A program made the translations under genes and the position numbers. DNA of 64,000 nucleotides, from positions 1,877,001 through 1,941,000 of the forward strand of contig BSBK01003256.1 in the NCBI GenBank assembly GCA_027943335.1, written 5' to 3'. The stretch is from Chamaecyparis obtusa (lineage: Eukaryota > Streptophyta > Pinopsida > Cupressales > Cupressaceae). Of this stretch, positions 11,400 to 22,961 are shown one piece after another. The notes below the pieces were generated by a model. That model worked only from the letters and a program-made list of their open reading frames with translations, was not told the origin of the DNA and did not search any database. Numbering within the stretch: position 1 is the first letter of the stretch; every line of letters begins with the position of its first letter.

Positions 11400-11840
11400 G
11401 TATAGATGGCCTAGTTTGAACCTAAATTTTAGATATCCTACAAAATTAATTTCCTATGGCCTTAAAGAAATGTTAGCCAATAAATCAGCCATCCTATTTT
11501 GGCCCTTTTCTATCTAGTCAATACCAAAAGCATCAAAATGTTCTATCTCATCCCAAACAACATTCCTATATTGCTTTAGTCTTTTATTTTTTGATGCATA
11601 TTTGGATCTTACCTGAGACAACTAATTCTAAATCTTCAATTACTCTGAGGATTTTGATCTTATGTTTTGAGGCTAATCTCAATCCTATCAACAAGGCCTC
11701 ATACACTGTAGTATTATTTGTGCAAGAAAATAGCAAGGAGAAAGAAAACTTAAAAAAAAATTAGTAGGGGAGATCAACAATCCCCCTACACCAGATCCTT
11801 CCTTAGAACTTGCACCATCAAAATACATTGTCTAGAGGTC
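11400..11840 (-). pseudogene. G2 RNase H-like domain located upstream of RT
   Basis: Minus-strand translation gives MYFDGASSKEGSGVGGLL (near 11830-11775) and, after a one-base shift, CTNNTTVYEALLIGLRLAS (near 11730-11670), a block reading RVIEDLELVV where RNase H usually has GDS, and finally NRMADLLANISL (near 11500-11465). These are the D, E, D and D positions of an RNase H fold of the same type as the second RNase H of T1. Here it lies between protease and RT, not after the RT-RNase H. It is broken by the frameshift and stops. Confidence 0.7.
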
Positions 11841-12049
11841 ACTTTGTTTCAAAATATTATTTTTATCCTTAGATAAGAGTGGAGATTCATCTCTATTCTC
11901 ATTTTCTCTATTTTTCACCTGGAAGGAGTTTACATCAGTATCTAGGAAACAATTCATATTATTATCTTTAGTCTCCTCCTCAATCATATGAGGAGTTCTA
12001 ACTTCCCTAGATATTTTGACACTTTCACCACAATGTTAAATGTAGTAAA

Positions 12050-12449
12050 GGATAAATCACATTGGATGCTACCTCCCATGGCTGCACTCCATTTTCTTGA
12101 TAGCAACATTCCATATTAGGGAGGTATGTCAACAACTAAAACACTCATGGTCAGTTGTTTTTCTGGATGTGCAACAAGCTTATAGGGAAAGGCTTTTAAT
12201 TGTTCCAATAACTAGTACTTCTCTAGAATCTATAGCCTGGCACCTCCCATGAGGAGTGTCAACTTGTAATCCCATTGATCTCATGATTTCAGCAGGCATG
12301 ACAGTATTAGATGCTCTTGAATCAATCATGCAATGTTTCAACATTTTCCCATTGATGATCAACATTAAAAAGAAAGGGTCTACAGCTCCCAAAGAAGTAT
12401 TTGCGATATTTGCATCTAAGTAAATTTGTGGTATTTTTAAAACAATTTC
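12050..12449 (-). pseudogene. G2 aspartic protease
   Basis: 12392-12180 reads LIINGKMLKHCMIDSRAS, then TVMPAEIMRSMGLQVDT and later VLVIGTIKSL. The MIDSRASNTVMP block is the retropepsin active site, normally D-S-G-A-S; the glycine has become arginine through a single G-to-A change. It lies after the gag zinc knuckle and before the RNase H-like domain. Probably inactive. Confidence 0.75.
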
Positions 12450-13392
12450 TTATGTGTCTTTCCCTTTACGTAGAGGTTTATCTTTTACCCCATTACTTAT
12501 TGGTCCTTGGAGGTTTGTAGAAAGAACACCATTTATCCAATTTAGGGCCTTTTCTTTGTGTTCGCCTATCCTCATCATTTCCATAAGTGGAACCTTAATT
12601 GTTATTTGAGATAACAATTGGTTCATTTCAATAGGTGTATAATTTAAAATAGACAAATCTTTCTTGCATTGAGACACATCCTTATTTTCAAAATGTATTG
12701 CAGAACCCAGCTTATCTTCCACCTTTTGCTTATTTTCAGATTGGGGAGTTTGGGCATTGGTACTTGGTTTTTTGACTTTGACCTTAAGAACACTACTGGA
12801 ACCATTTGGGCTATCAGCCCCTTTTCACCTTTAATTCTTTGACAACAATAGAAACTTTATTTTTTACATGTTCTTTCTTTGTGTCATCATGATTCTTTCT
12901 AATAAATACACCTGTCGGCTTACCATTTGTATTTCCAAAAGTCTTATTTCTCAAAACATAGTTACTCCTAGCCTAAGTAACCATATCAGTAGTGATTTGG
13001 GTTATTTCTTCATCAGAAAGTCTTCTTAGTATAACAGGTTTTTCAACTCTTTTTGTGTTACTGTTTATGTTGTCAACCTCTTCCTCTTCCTCATTAGAAA
13101 AGACTTGTTGATGGTAAGCTTCTCCTCTACTTTAAGAATTATTTACATCTTGATTCTCACTTTCTTCTTCAGAGTCAATTTCATTAAATAAATTAGCAGA
13201 AGTCATTGCATAGCCTCTGTCATCATATGATTCCTCCTCTTCATCCCCTTGTTCCTCATTTTTAGGTATATTTTGAGACATCACACAATAATTAGAATCA
13301 TGTGGGGCTTGACATGTTCTACACCATGGAACATCATCATTCATGTTGATTGAATTCTTTTTCAAAGGATCAGGGGTTTTGTCATTAGGTCT
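12450..13392 (-). pseudogene. G2 gag C-terminus with zinc knuckle, and protease entry
   Basis: 13392-13132 encodes WCRTCQAPHDSNYC, a C-x2-C-x3-H-x4-C zinc knuckle that would bind element RNA, followed by a strongly acidic tail (EEQGDEEEESYDD). 12722-12450 continues with a VPLMEMMRIGEHKEKAL segment that precedes the protease in related elements. 12723-13131 is basic and broken by stops. At 13392 the gag frame is interrupted by N1 and continues at 17753. Confidence 0.75.
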
Positions 13393-14561
13393 TGATGCAG
13401 GGCAGGGATGGAGGATCAAATAATGGATTGATCTAAACCTACACTACTAGTTATAACAACAACAAGCACAGTGGAATTCAATAGTATAATGCTTCAAAAC
13501 ATAATTACATTCAACATGCTCAGCTATAAGGCCTTCTAGGTTGTGGCCTTATACAATGAATTACAAAGTATCCAAGCTAGTCCAGCTCTGAAACACATTA
13601 GCAACTAATGGAAACACTACGACAGTTCTAAACTTGAGCTCACAAGCCTCCAAGCAATCTCCTTGTCTCCAAGAAAGAAAACCACTAGCTTTTCTATTAC
13701 AATATTAGATAAAACATCTGATCTAAAAGATCTCCAAGATCCAATTATGCTTCTACTCTCATGCTACTACCAATCTACCCTCATCTCCTTGTTTCCAAGC
13801 ATGCAAACCACTAGCTCTGCTGTTACAATATCAGATAAAACATCTAATCTACAAGATCTCTAGGATACAACTATGCTTCTACTCTCATGCTACTACCAAT
13901 ATACCCTCATACCACCTCTAAACATCTACAAAAACTCTCAATATATAGCCAGCTAAGCCACAAGTCGGCCAGTCAGGCATTTAATTACAATATTGGTCCA
14001 GTCTGAAAGATTTAAACCAAAAATAATGAAAGAATGATCAAAACATGATACACCTTTAGATTTAGGTCCACACATAGCCCAATAACATTTCCTTAACCAT
14101 GCAAGGCCCCATCTCATCACACAGAACCGTGCAAGAAGAAACACTCCACGTTTCATGTGAAAACTGCCAGAAAATAGGTCCCCGAGAAAAAATGGTCATA
14201 GCATTTTACTCATAATGAATTAGGATTTGTGCTCCTTGGAAACGATATTATTTTAGGTCCTATTTAAATTCCTAAGAGTGAAAAGGCTGATTCATTAAGG
14301 ATAAAGGTCTCCATGACGTGCAATCAACACCAAAACTGCAGTAAAATATAGCTCTAACGGCAAGTAAAACAACTCCAAGTTTGAAATAGTCCATCCAATC
14401 CTTATGATATCTTAGAAGGTTCCAAAATAGGTCCTCAAAATCATGTAAGCTTTGCACAACATGAAACTAACAAATGAAATGATTACAAAGAAAACAACAG
14501 AAAATAGGAAATGTTTTTGGTTGATGAAAGATTGCTCAAAGCCCGAGATGCTCCTGCATCA
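13393..14561 (-). repeat. N1 3' LTR (1,169 bp) with internal 126-bp tandem duplication
   Basis: Begins TGATGCAGG and ends CTCCTGCATCA, so the LTR has 9-bp inverted ends. About 126-bp units starting CTCCTTG at 13659 and 13785 are duplicated in tandem. The same doubling is present in the other LTR near 16848-17100, so it predates insertion. The LTR lies at the 3' end of the minus-strand element. Confidence 0.9.
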
Positions 14562-14590
14562 AACACCCTAGTTAAATAAAAAAAATGTTC

Positions 14591-16507
14591 TCATGAACAT
14601 TTCAAGGGAATCAAAGTAGGTATTCCATATCTTTTCTTAACCCATATCTCCTCTTGTCCTTCATTCCATGCTTTCTTTACTTTATCCACTGTCACACTCA
14701 GCAAATCAGCTTGTACTGCACCTTTCTCAGCTTTCCTTTTTGCTACTAACAGATTCTAATTCTGATTACCTTTTCCACTTTTGATTACACTATCACTTTA
14801 GTGAATCACATCTTCTCCAAATTTACTAATCATCTTGGCATCACCTATAGTCCTCTATGTCACTAGTGCCATCATTTGTTGCACTATCTTTTACAAAAAG
14901 TTCATCTCCCTTTTAATCTCTATAAATTCCTCAACTTTATCATTCTCTTTTCCTTTCAAATTCAGCTTCCATTCATTCATAGGAATAGGTTCATCAACTC
15001 TCTGCTCCTGATGTTTTTCATAAGGACAACACCTGATAACTCCACATCCCTTAGCTCCAACTTCCTACAAAGTTAACAACTTATGCCTGGATCCCCCATG
15101 CATTAACACATATGTATTTGCACAACCATCAAACATAACATGTCTATCAAATTGCCAAGGTCTCCCAAGCAATAGATGACTAGCATCCATAGGCAATATA
15201 TCACACAATATTTGATCATGATAAGATCCAATCTGAAAATTAACCAAGCATTGTTCTTCAATCCTAACCTTAGACACATCTTGTATCCAACTAATATGAT
15301 AAGGATTAGGATGTTTCCTTCTTTCCAAATTCAACTTACTAACCATCTCTTCTGAAGCAAAGTTCTCATAATTGTCACCATCAACTATGACATTACATAC
15401 CTCATCCTTGCACTTACATCTGGTTTTGAACAAATTCCTTCATTGTACTTGTTTTTGGACACATGTAGCCAACCTCCTAGTGAGAAGAAATTCACCTTGT
15501 TTTGCAACATTCTCAATGTTTTCTTCAGTAGTTAATGCAACTATTTTCTTAGGACATTCAAAAATTCTATGACCTTGTTCACCACATTGATAAACAGTAA
15601 AAGTGAACTCATTTCTCCTTCTCCCTCTCTGTCCAACATTATAGTTATTAGTAGCTAGACCACTACTGGATCCTTCATCGGTCTTCTTAGGATTCCCTCC
15701 AGCAACTGTTTCATCAGTCTTTCCACTTTTGTTCCTATTATTTTGTCTTCCTTCAAACCTCTTGTTTAGCTTCTCCTAAATCTTCAATGCCATCTAATAA
15801 GCATCTCCTATAGTTGTCATCCAAACAGTAACTAACTCTTCTTGAATACTAGGTCTCAAGCCATAAACATACCTAGCAACCTTATCTTTATCAACTTCAG
15901 AATGACCAGTCCTAATCAGGAGTCTGTAAAACTCTTTAGTATACTCTTGGACTGAATTTTTTTTCTTCTTCAAAGCTTGCATCTTTTTAAACATCTCCAA
16001 TTCATAATTTACTAGAATGAATTGCTTCTTCAACTTGTCAACCATTCAATTACATCTAGTGATCTTTTCTTTTCCTCTTCTACTTCTTTCCAATTAAACT
16101 TCTCTCCACTAAATATTTGCATGACCCTTCAACTTAGTCTTTCCAAATCTACCTCTATCAGGATCTTTTATTTCTTCATACTCAAATTATTCATCTATCT
16201 CATTAATCCAATCAATCAACTCTTCTGGCCTAAGGCTTCCAGCAAATGTAGAAACTTCAATCTTAGGTCTCTTCCCAATTTTAGACATAGCTTTTAGGAT
16301 TCTACTTTCTTCTAGATCTCTGACTTCTTCTATAGCTTCTTCAAATTGATCTTCTTCAGACTCATCACTATCATCCTTCAAGGTAGTCTTCTCTTTCAAT
16401 TCGTCTTATAGATCTTGCACTTGTTTCTACAAAGCCCTAAATTCATCAAGACTGAATTCTCCAGTAGGTTCTTCCTCTAAGTTCTCATGAGCTCTTCTCA
16501 GAGGCAT
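14591..16507 (-). pseudogene. N1 gag-protease polyprotein (638 codons, one frame)
   Basis: Start ATG at 16507 (MPLRRAHENLEEEP), stop at 14593-14591. The frame is unbroken by indels but holds about eight stops, mostly where CAG or CAA is expected. Domains: acidic N-terminus; a gag core with ELIDWINE (near 16210) and KKNSVQEYTKEFYRLL (near 15940); a zinc knuckle near 15570 reading QCGEQGHRIFECP whose first cysteine is valine; a retropepsin-like domain 15433-15065 with NVIVDGDNYENFAS and LLLGRPWQFDR; then about 160 residues without recognised motifs (for example VDKVKKAWNEGQEEIWVKKR) up to the 3' LTR. The expected DGG or DSG protease loop reads DGD. Confidence 0.8.
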
Positions 16508-16567
16508 CTTCAATTCAAGGTCTTGGTGAAAATAGCCTCAACTAGTTTACACACTCAATATCTTCAA

Positions 16568-16579
16568 GCTCTGATACCA
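16568..16579 (-). promoter_or_regulatory. N1 primer-binding site, initiator-Met tRNA type
   Basis: Read on the minus strand, two bases after the LTR end, TGGTATCAGAGC occurs. This is the standard plant PBS complementary to the 3' end of initiator methionine tRNA, and it fixes the element orientation. Confidence 0.9.
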
Positions 16580-16581
16580 CT

Positions 16582-17752
16582 TGATGTAGGGTAGTAATGG
16601 AAGATTCAATAATGGATTGATCCAAACCTACACTACCAATTATAACAACAACAAGCTCAACAAAATTCAATAGTATATTGCTTCAAAATAGAATTTCATT
16701 CAACATGCCCAGCTGTAAGGCCTTTCGGGTTGCAGCCTTATACAATGAATTACAAAGTATCCAAGCTAGTCCAACTTGGAAACACATCCGCAACTGATGG
16801 AAACACTAAGGTAGATCTAAACTTCATCTTGCAAGCCTCCAAGAAATCTCTTTGTCTCAAAGCATGCAAACCACTAGCTCTACTATTATAATATCAGATA
16901 AAACGTCTAATCTACAAGATCTCCAGGATCCAATTATGATTCTACTTTCATGCTACTACCAATCTACCCTCATCTCCTTGTTTCCAAGCATGCAAACCAC
17001 TAGCTCTGTTGTTACAATATCATATAAAACATCTGATCTACAAGATCTCCAAGATCCAATTATTCTTCTACTCTCATGCTACTACCAATATACCCTCATA
17101 CCACCTCTAAACACCTACCCAAACTCTCAATATATAGCCAGTTAAGCCACAAGTTGGCCAATCAGGCATTTAATTACAATATTGGTCCAATCTAGAAGAT
17201 TTAAACCAAAAATAATGAAAGAATGATCAAAACATGATGCAAATTTAGATTTAGGTCTAGACATGACCCAAGAACCTGTCCTTAACCACTCAAGGCCCCA
17301 TCTCATCACACAGATCCGTGCAAGAAGAAACACTCAATGTTTCACGTGAAAAATACCAGAAAATAGGTCCCTAAGAAAAATGCTCATAAAATTTTACTCA
17401 TAATGCATTAGGACTTGTGCTCTTGGGAATAGATATTATTTTAGGTCCTATTTAAGGCTCTAAGAGTGTAAAGGCTGATTCATTAAGGATCAAGGTCACC
17501 ATGATGCTCAATCAGCACCAAAACTACAGTAAAAAATGGCTTCGACAGCAAGTAAAACAACTCCAACTTTGAAATGGTCCATCCAATCCTTATGAGATCT
17601 TAGGAGAAGGTTCCAAAATATGTCCTCAACATCATGTAAGCTTTGCACAACATGAAACAAGAAAATGAAATGATTACAAAGAAAACAACAAAAAATAGGA
17701 AATGTTTTTGGTTGATGCAAGATTGCTCAAAGCCCGAGATGCTCCTGCATCA
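16582..17752 (-). repeat. N1 5' LTR (1,171 bp)
   Basis: Matches 13393-14561 along its full length, including the tandem 126-bp duplication. Starts TGATGTAGG at the plus-strand left end (one change from the partner) and ends CCTGCATCA. Many single-base differences between the two LTRs show that the insertion is not recent. Confidence 0.9.
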
Positions 17753-18519
17753 GGTATGTCCTTTCTTTCTGGGACAATAGGTTTCCCATCCTTCCACTAG
17801 GTATGGTAAGGAAAATTTTTCAACCTAGGCTATCTATTGAAATTATTTTTAGGAGGCCTATCATTTCCCTTAAACTTATTCTTATTTTCATTAGGCTTTA
17901 AATCCTTCAAATCATTTAGGATTTGTTTTAAGTTATCACCCTCCCTAGGTTTTATATTGGCAAGTTTATCTATTTTCCTTTTTCCAAACCTAGAGGGCTT
18001 AAGATCTTCTCTTCTACCTAGCTTTCCTAATACCCTTCTATTACTTTCAATATTTATTGCAAACTTCTGAGCTTCCCTGATAGTTATAAGGTTTTTATCC
18101 CTGAGGAGGTATCCCATCTTAGCATCAAAATCATCTAGATATGTTGCCACACATACCTTTTCATCTAATCTCATAACTTGGAAGAGCTTATGCATTTCTT
18201 TTTGAAATCTAACATTAAATTCAAGGACCTCTTCATTTTGGTTTTTGTTAATATTTTTGAATTCATCCAACATAAAACCCTCATTTATTTTATCACCATA
18301 TTGGTCCTTAAAAAAATTTATAAAATCATCCCAAGAAGCAATACAATCATATGGAAGCCCTCTAAACCAATCCCTTGCATCCTTAGTTAAGGACTAAAAA
18401 AATAACTTCATGATTACATCCTCATGTTCTATTTCATAATCACCCATCATATCAATGAATATTTTTACATGCTCTTCACAAGTAACAACATTATTACCAG
18501 TGAATTTAGGCAACTTTTT
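17753..18519 (-). pseudogene. G2 gag core
   Basis: Minus-strand translation gives the retrotransposon gag core: LPKFTGNN, a CEEHVKIF-type helix, TKDARDWFRGLP, SWDDFINFFKDQYG, then 18273-17830 with NEEVLEFNVRFQKEMHKL, and a basic tail (KNKFKGNDRPPKNNFNR). One stop interrupts the core near 18396. It joins gag N-terminal sequence at 27817 once S1 and copia A are removed, and the zinc-knuckle part at 13392 once N1 is removed. Confidence 0.85.
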
Positions 18520-19012
18520 TGTTATTATGATTTAGAACAATAGAGAGGGGGGGTGAATCAGTTGTTCTCAGGTTCTGATGTATAAGACAATCTTAAAAAA
18601 TTATCCTTAAATCAGATCAAAAACTAAAACAAACTCGGTCATCACTGATTCAATAATAGAAACATCTAACAATGCAGTCCACTACCTAGCTATAACTTAA
18701 CTTGAAAAACATAGTAATGTTCAGATCTAAACATTCACACAAGTATAAACGCTAGGATTTATAGTGGAAACCCAATTTGGAAAAAACCACTTTGTAACAT
18801 GCTACTATTATTTTCACTCTTCTTAAGTGAACTCGGTTAAAAGCCAACCCTGTCAAAGGTTACAATACACACTATCAGGTGTGACTCGGTTAAAGGATTT
18901 AAATCACCCTGTTAAAAGTGAGCCTTGTCAAAGGACTTACATACACTCCATTAGAATGAAACCTTGTTCAAAGGATTTAACATATGACTATTAGGTCAAC
19001 CTCAGTTAAAAG

Positions 19013-20488
19013 TGATGAACTATAACTGATTTGGAACCTAAATGGAGAATCGATAATTCAAGATTACTGTGAAGTTGATGATTAGATAATGCAAGATGAT
19101 TAAATCAGTTTTATGTTGTCATTGATGTCAACTAGCTTGATAGTACTTATCTTGTAAGTTACTATACCAACACATCTAAAGAAAGGTGGAAAGAAAGGAA
19201 GAGTAGAGAAATCTACATAAGGAAGATGTACATGTCAGATGAGTATAAAGAATACACTAAGTAACTTGTTGATGAGTCTATGACTTCATGGAATTGACTT
19301 CATTATGTTGCATTCATCTATAATGAAGAATAGAGCTGAAAGCTACAAAGCAGTGTTGTCGATAAATGAAAGCATTTTAGTATACACCGACGGAGTGTAG
19401 TGTATACCGAGCACAGTATTAACCAAGTGTGTGTTCACTGATGCATTTCTTTGTTAACCAACGAAGACAGAATGAATTAATGATCAGTTTAGCTGATAAG
19501 ATTGATGAGCTAGCAAGTGTATGATTTCAAGGCAATGAATAATGTTTGGTATGATGATCGATGGCTAACATAAATCAAAAGGGATCTAACGGAGTAGATT
19601 GAAACAAGTTATTGACACATCAACTAAGGAAGCTTTGAGCGGCAAAATTAATGAATGTGATTAAGCGGCAAAATCTGATGGATAGAAAGAAAATGATTTA
19701 CTCACCTATATAAGAGACTAGGTTTTCATTATGAAATGCCTGCTAGAAGAAGTAGATGCTGTAGAAATTTCACGTGAAGAAGTTTTCATGCATTCTAATC
19801 ATACTAGTTAGTAAGAACTGAGCTACAAAATAGTTACCGAGCTACAAAGAGCAATTATTGATGGATAGTAAGTTGATACAGTATTGAATTTGAAGTGAAA
19901 TATTGATCAGGAGGATTTATATGAGCAAAATATTGATCTGTAATCATCAATTGAAGTTGTATTAAGGAAGATCATTTACTGTTACATATTTAACCATGTA
20001 CATATTCAAATCTCTTAACCAAGTGGACTTAGAAATTCTTATGATGTATCATTCATTAGAGTGAACATTGTTATCCTGTCAAACCCATAATGAATGCTGG
20101 TTGGATGATAACTTCTAGTCTAAAATCCTCTAACAAGGTCACATTTGACAGTGTGTTTGTAACCTTTAATAGGGTTGGATCTTCACCAACCTCACTTCAG
20201 AAGAGTGAACATTTTTGGGTTGCCGGTCCTAGGTGGTTTTTCTCTTTACAGGGTTTCCACGTTAAATCTCTTGTGTTATGTGTTGATTACAATATTTGTT
20301 TTTGCATATTACATGTTAGATTTGATTGGTAATAGTCATAAGTATTAGTTTGACAATCGGTAAATGCATAGATAGTTAAAATATTTATTGTTTATCAAGC
20401 AGTAGGAATTGAAGAAATTTTTTTGAATTATATATTTTGATTTGGGACACTAGAAAACTAATTCACCCCCCTCTCAATTATTCTAACA
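19013..20488 (+). repeat. Copia A 5' LTR (1,476 bp)
   Basis: Starts TGATGAACTATAACTG and ends with GATTTGGGACAC-like sequence, the CACCCCCCTCTC tract and ATTCTAACA. The U3 part contains the motif TATACACCGA (19381) followed by TGTATACCGAGCAC (19401); related words recur in other LTRs of the window. Matches the 3' LTR along its full length. Small frames in it (for example 20090-20332) are not genes. Confidence 0.95.
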
Positions 20489-20490
20489 AT

Positions 20491-20502
20491 TGGTATCAAA
20501 GC
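20491..20502 (+). promoter_or_regulatory. Copia A primer-binding site (initiator-Met tRNA)
   Basis: TGGTATCAAAGC two bases after the 5' LTR, one mismatch from the plant initiator-Met PBS TGGTATCAGAGC. Confidence 0.9.
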
Positions 20503-20552
20503 TTCAGTTGCTTAGAATAGAGTTTTAAGGACTTCAGCACAAAGGTCTCAAG

Positions 20553-21563
20553 ATGTATAAGAGGGAAGTACCAAAACTGAACAAAGATAATTTCACAGTA
20601 TGGAAAAGCCAAATGTTTCTACACATATCTACAATTGGGAACTCAGCTATGGATCTGATGAAGAATGGCTATATACAACCACCCACTAGTCCCTTAACCC
20701 TTGATCAACTGAAAGACAAGCATGAACACAATATCACTATGATGGAACTTGCTGCTGACTATACCGATACTAAATTTGAAGACATTAAGGGATGCACTAC
20801 TGCCAAACAGATGTGGGACAAGCTAAATTTGATATACAGTGGAGACTAGAATGTTAAGAGAGCCAAAGAAAAAATTCTAAGAGGTCATTTTGATGATATG
20901 AGAATGAAAGAAGGTGAGAACATTGTGCAATACTCAAATAGATTAAAAGAGGTAGTACATGCTATTAGAGAATCTAATGGATTCATTGATGATGAAATGA
21001 TTATAAGTAAGATTGTCAAAACTTTGTTACCAATTTATGTGATCAAGATCTCTACAATTTATGAAACAAGGGCCATATCCAATCTTACCCTTGACACCTT
21101 GATCGGTAAGCTTACAACCTTTGAACTAAACAAATTCAACAACAATGTTGTTGCTCCTATTGAATCAGCTTTCATGTCTTCTTTAAACATTAGTAAGTCT
21201 AGCAGAAAAAATAGGAATGATGATAGTGACAGTGACACCGATGATGAACTTGAAGAGCTTGAAGCTCTTATGGCCAGAAGATTGCCCAAAGGAAAAGGAA
21301 GATACAAAGGAAAGCTACCTTTGGCATGTTTTAATTGTAAAGAGGTTAGCCACATTGCTACTAGATGTCCATAGAAGAAAGATGATGATAGATCCAAAGA
21401 CCGATCGAAAGGAAGCTATGGGAGAAGAGTCAACAGAGGCTACCGATACAACAAAAGAGATAACTGAGATAGTTATGACAAAGGGAAAAAGGTATGCTAC
21501 ATTGTAGAAGATATTGAATCTGAATCTGACACTGATGATGGTGTAGAAGTAGCATTTGTTGCT
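20553..21563 (+). pseudogene. Copia A gag with zinc knuckle
   Basis: Starts MYKREVPKLNKDNFTVWKSQ, typical for copia gag, in which a WK block follows the N-terminal L-x-G/K-x-N-F. It continues with KGCTTAKQMWDKL, MRMKEGENIVQYSNRLKEVV and a CFNCKEVSHIATRCP zinc knuckle (C-x2-C-x4-H-x4-C intact) near 21330-21371. In-frame stops at 20847-20849 and 21372-21374 replace CAG codons, and the TGA at 21465-21467 most likely replaces CGA. It would form the particle and bind RNA. The frame continues directly into protease. Confidence 0.9.
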
Positions 21564-22961
21564 ATGAAAGATGATTCAAAAGAAGAAGAGAAACATGAAG
21601 AGACAAAATTGATCTCTAGAGTCAATAGAAATGATACATGGATCATAGACAGTGGCTGCACACATCATATGACTGGTGATGTAGAAAAATTTGATCAACT
21701 TGTTGAATACAATGGAGGATCTATGAGAATGGGAAATGATGCACCTTGTATGGTAAGAGGTAAAGGTACATTGATGATCAATGATAGAATTAAATGTGAA
21801 AATGCATACTGGGTAGATGGACTGAATTACAATTTGTTAAGTGTGGCTTAGCTGAAAAATTTAGGCCATCGACTTGCTTTTGAGAGCAAAAAGGTGAAAA
21901 TCTATGATGATGGAGAAAGACTTGTCAGAACTGGTACACAATCCAAAGGTAATCTATTTTATCTTGATGTAGATCAGTCTTCTTGTTTGTTAATGAAAGA
22001 TGAAGATGCATGGTTGTGGCACAAAAGATTATGTCATGTGAATTTTGATAACATGATCAAGATTAGTAAAAAGAAAAGAGTTAGAGGATTACCTAACTTG
22101 TCAAAACTGAATCATGCTATGTGTCATGAATTTCAAAAAGGTAAAATGACTAAGTCTAGTTTCAAAAGTAAAGACTACTCAACAAAGAAGATACTTGAGT
22201 TGGTTCATATTGATCTATGTGGTCCTATGAGAACTCAGAGCTATTATGGCAATAGATACTTTATTCTTTTTGTTGATGACTATACTAGACTGATGACTGT
22301 CATGTTCCTAAAAGAGAAATCTGAAGCCATCAAAATGTTTAAATGGTATAAAGCTAAGGTAGAAAATGAAACTAGAAAAGAAATAAAATGCTTAAGATAT
22401 GATAGAGGAGGTGAATTTATCTCTGATGAATTTACTAAATTCTATAATGAGCATGGAATTAAGAGACAGGTATCTGCACTAAGGATGCCTCAGCAAAATG
22501 GCATTGCTGAAAGGAGGAACAAGTCTATAATTGACTGTGCCAGAACACTGATGATATAGAAAAATGTTGCTCAGACATATTGGAGGGAAGTTGTTAGTAT
22601 AGCTATACATGTTCTTAACCGAGTACAACTGAAGGACACCAATCGAACACCTTATGAGCTATGGTTTGGACACAAGCCTACTATAAGTTATTTTAGAATT
22701 TTTGGAAGAAAATGCTTTATCTTGAAAGATGAAAGAAATGGAAAATTTGATTCTAAAGGAGATGAAGGGATTTTTCTTGGATATTCCACTACAAGTAAAG
22801 CATACAAATGTTTGAATAAGGTTACAAATAAGATTATTGAAAGCACTAACATTCATGTTGATGAGTTTGATGACAAGAACATAGAGGAAAGTATGAAGGA
22901 ACTAGAAGATTATGGTAGATTCACTTACATTGATTATCTAGAGTATCTATCGGAACAATGA
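21564..22961 (+). pseudogene. Copia A protease and integrase
   Basis: The protease active site reads TWIIDSGCTHHMTGD (near 21640), with the catalytic aspartate intact. The integrase zinc region has WHKRLCHVNFDNM (near 22015) but the C-x2-C half reads CHEF, with Phe at the second cysteine. The catalytic core has HIDLCGP (first Asp), RYDRGGEF (second Asp) and QQNGIAERRNKS (Glu), so DDE is complete. 22722-22961 is the integrase C-terminal KGDEGIFLGYS block. Stops at 21849-21851 and 22557-22559 replace CAG; 22959-22961 is TGA. Integrase would insert the cDNA into the genome. Confidence 0.9.

Larger units (their letters stand above)
13393..17752 (-). mobile_element. N1: gag-protease-only LTR retrotransposon (4,360 bp)
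   Basis: Both LTRs are complete (13393-14561 and 16582-17752), each bounded by TGATGCAGG or TGATGTAGG and CCTGCATCA, with near-matching 5-bp target duplications GGTCT (13388-13392) and GGTAT (17753-17757). The internal 2,020 bases hold a PBS and one reading frame for gag plus protease plus a unique tail; there is no RT, RNase H or integrase. It sits inside G2 gag. An element of this kind must borrow enzymes from an autonomous relative; the gag and protease resemble Ty3/gypsy chromovirus types. Confidence 0.9.
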
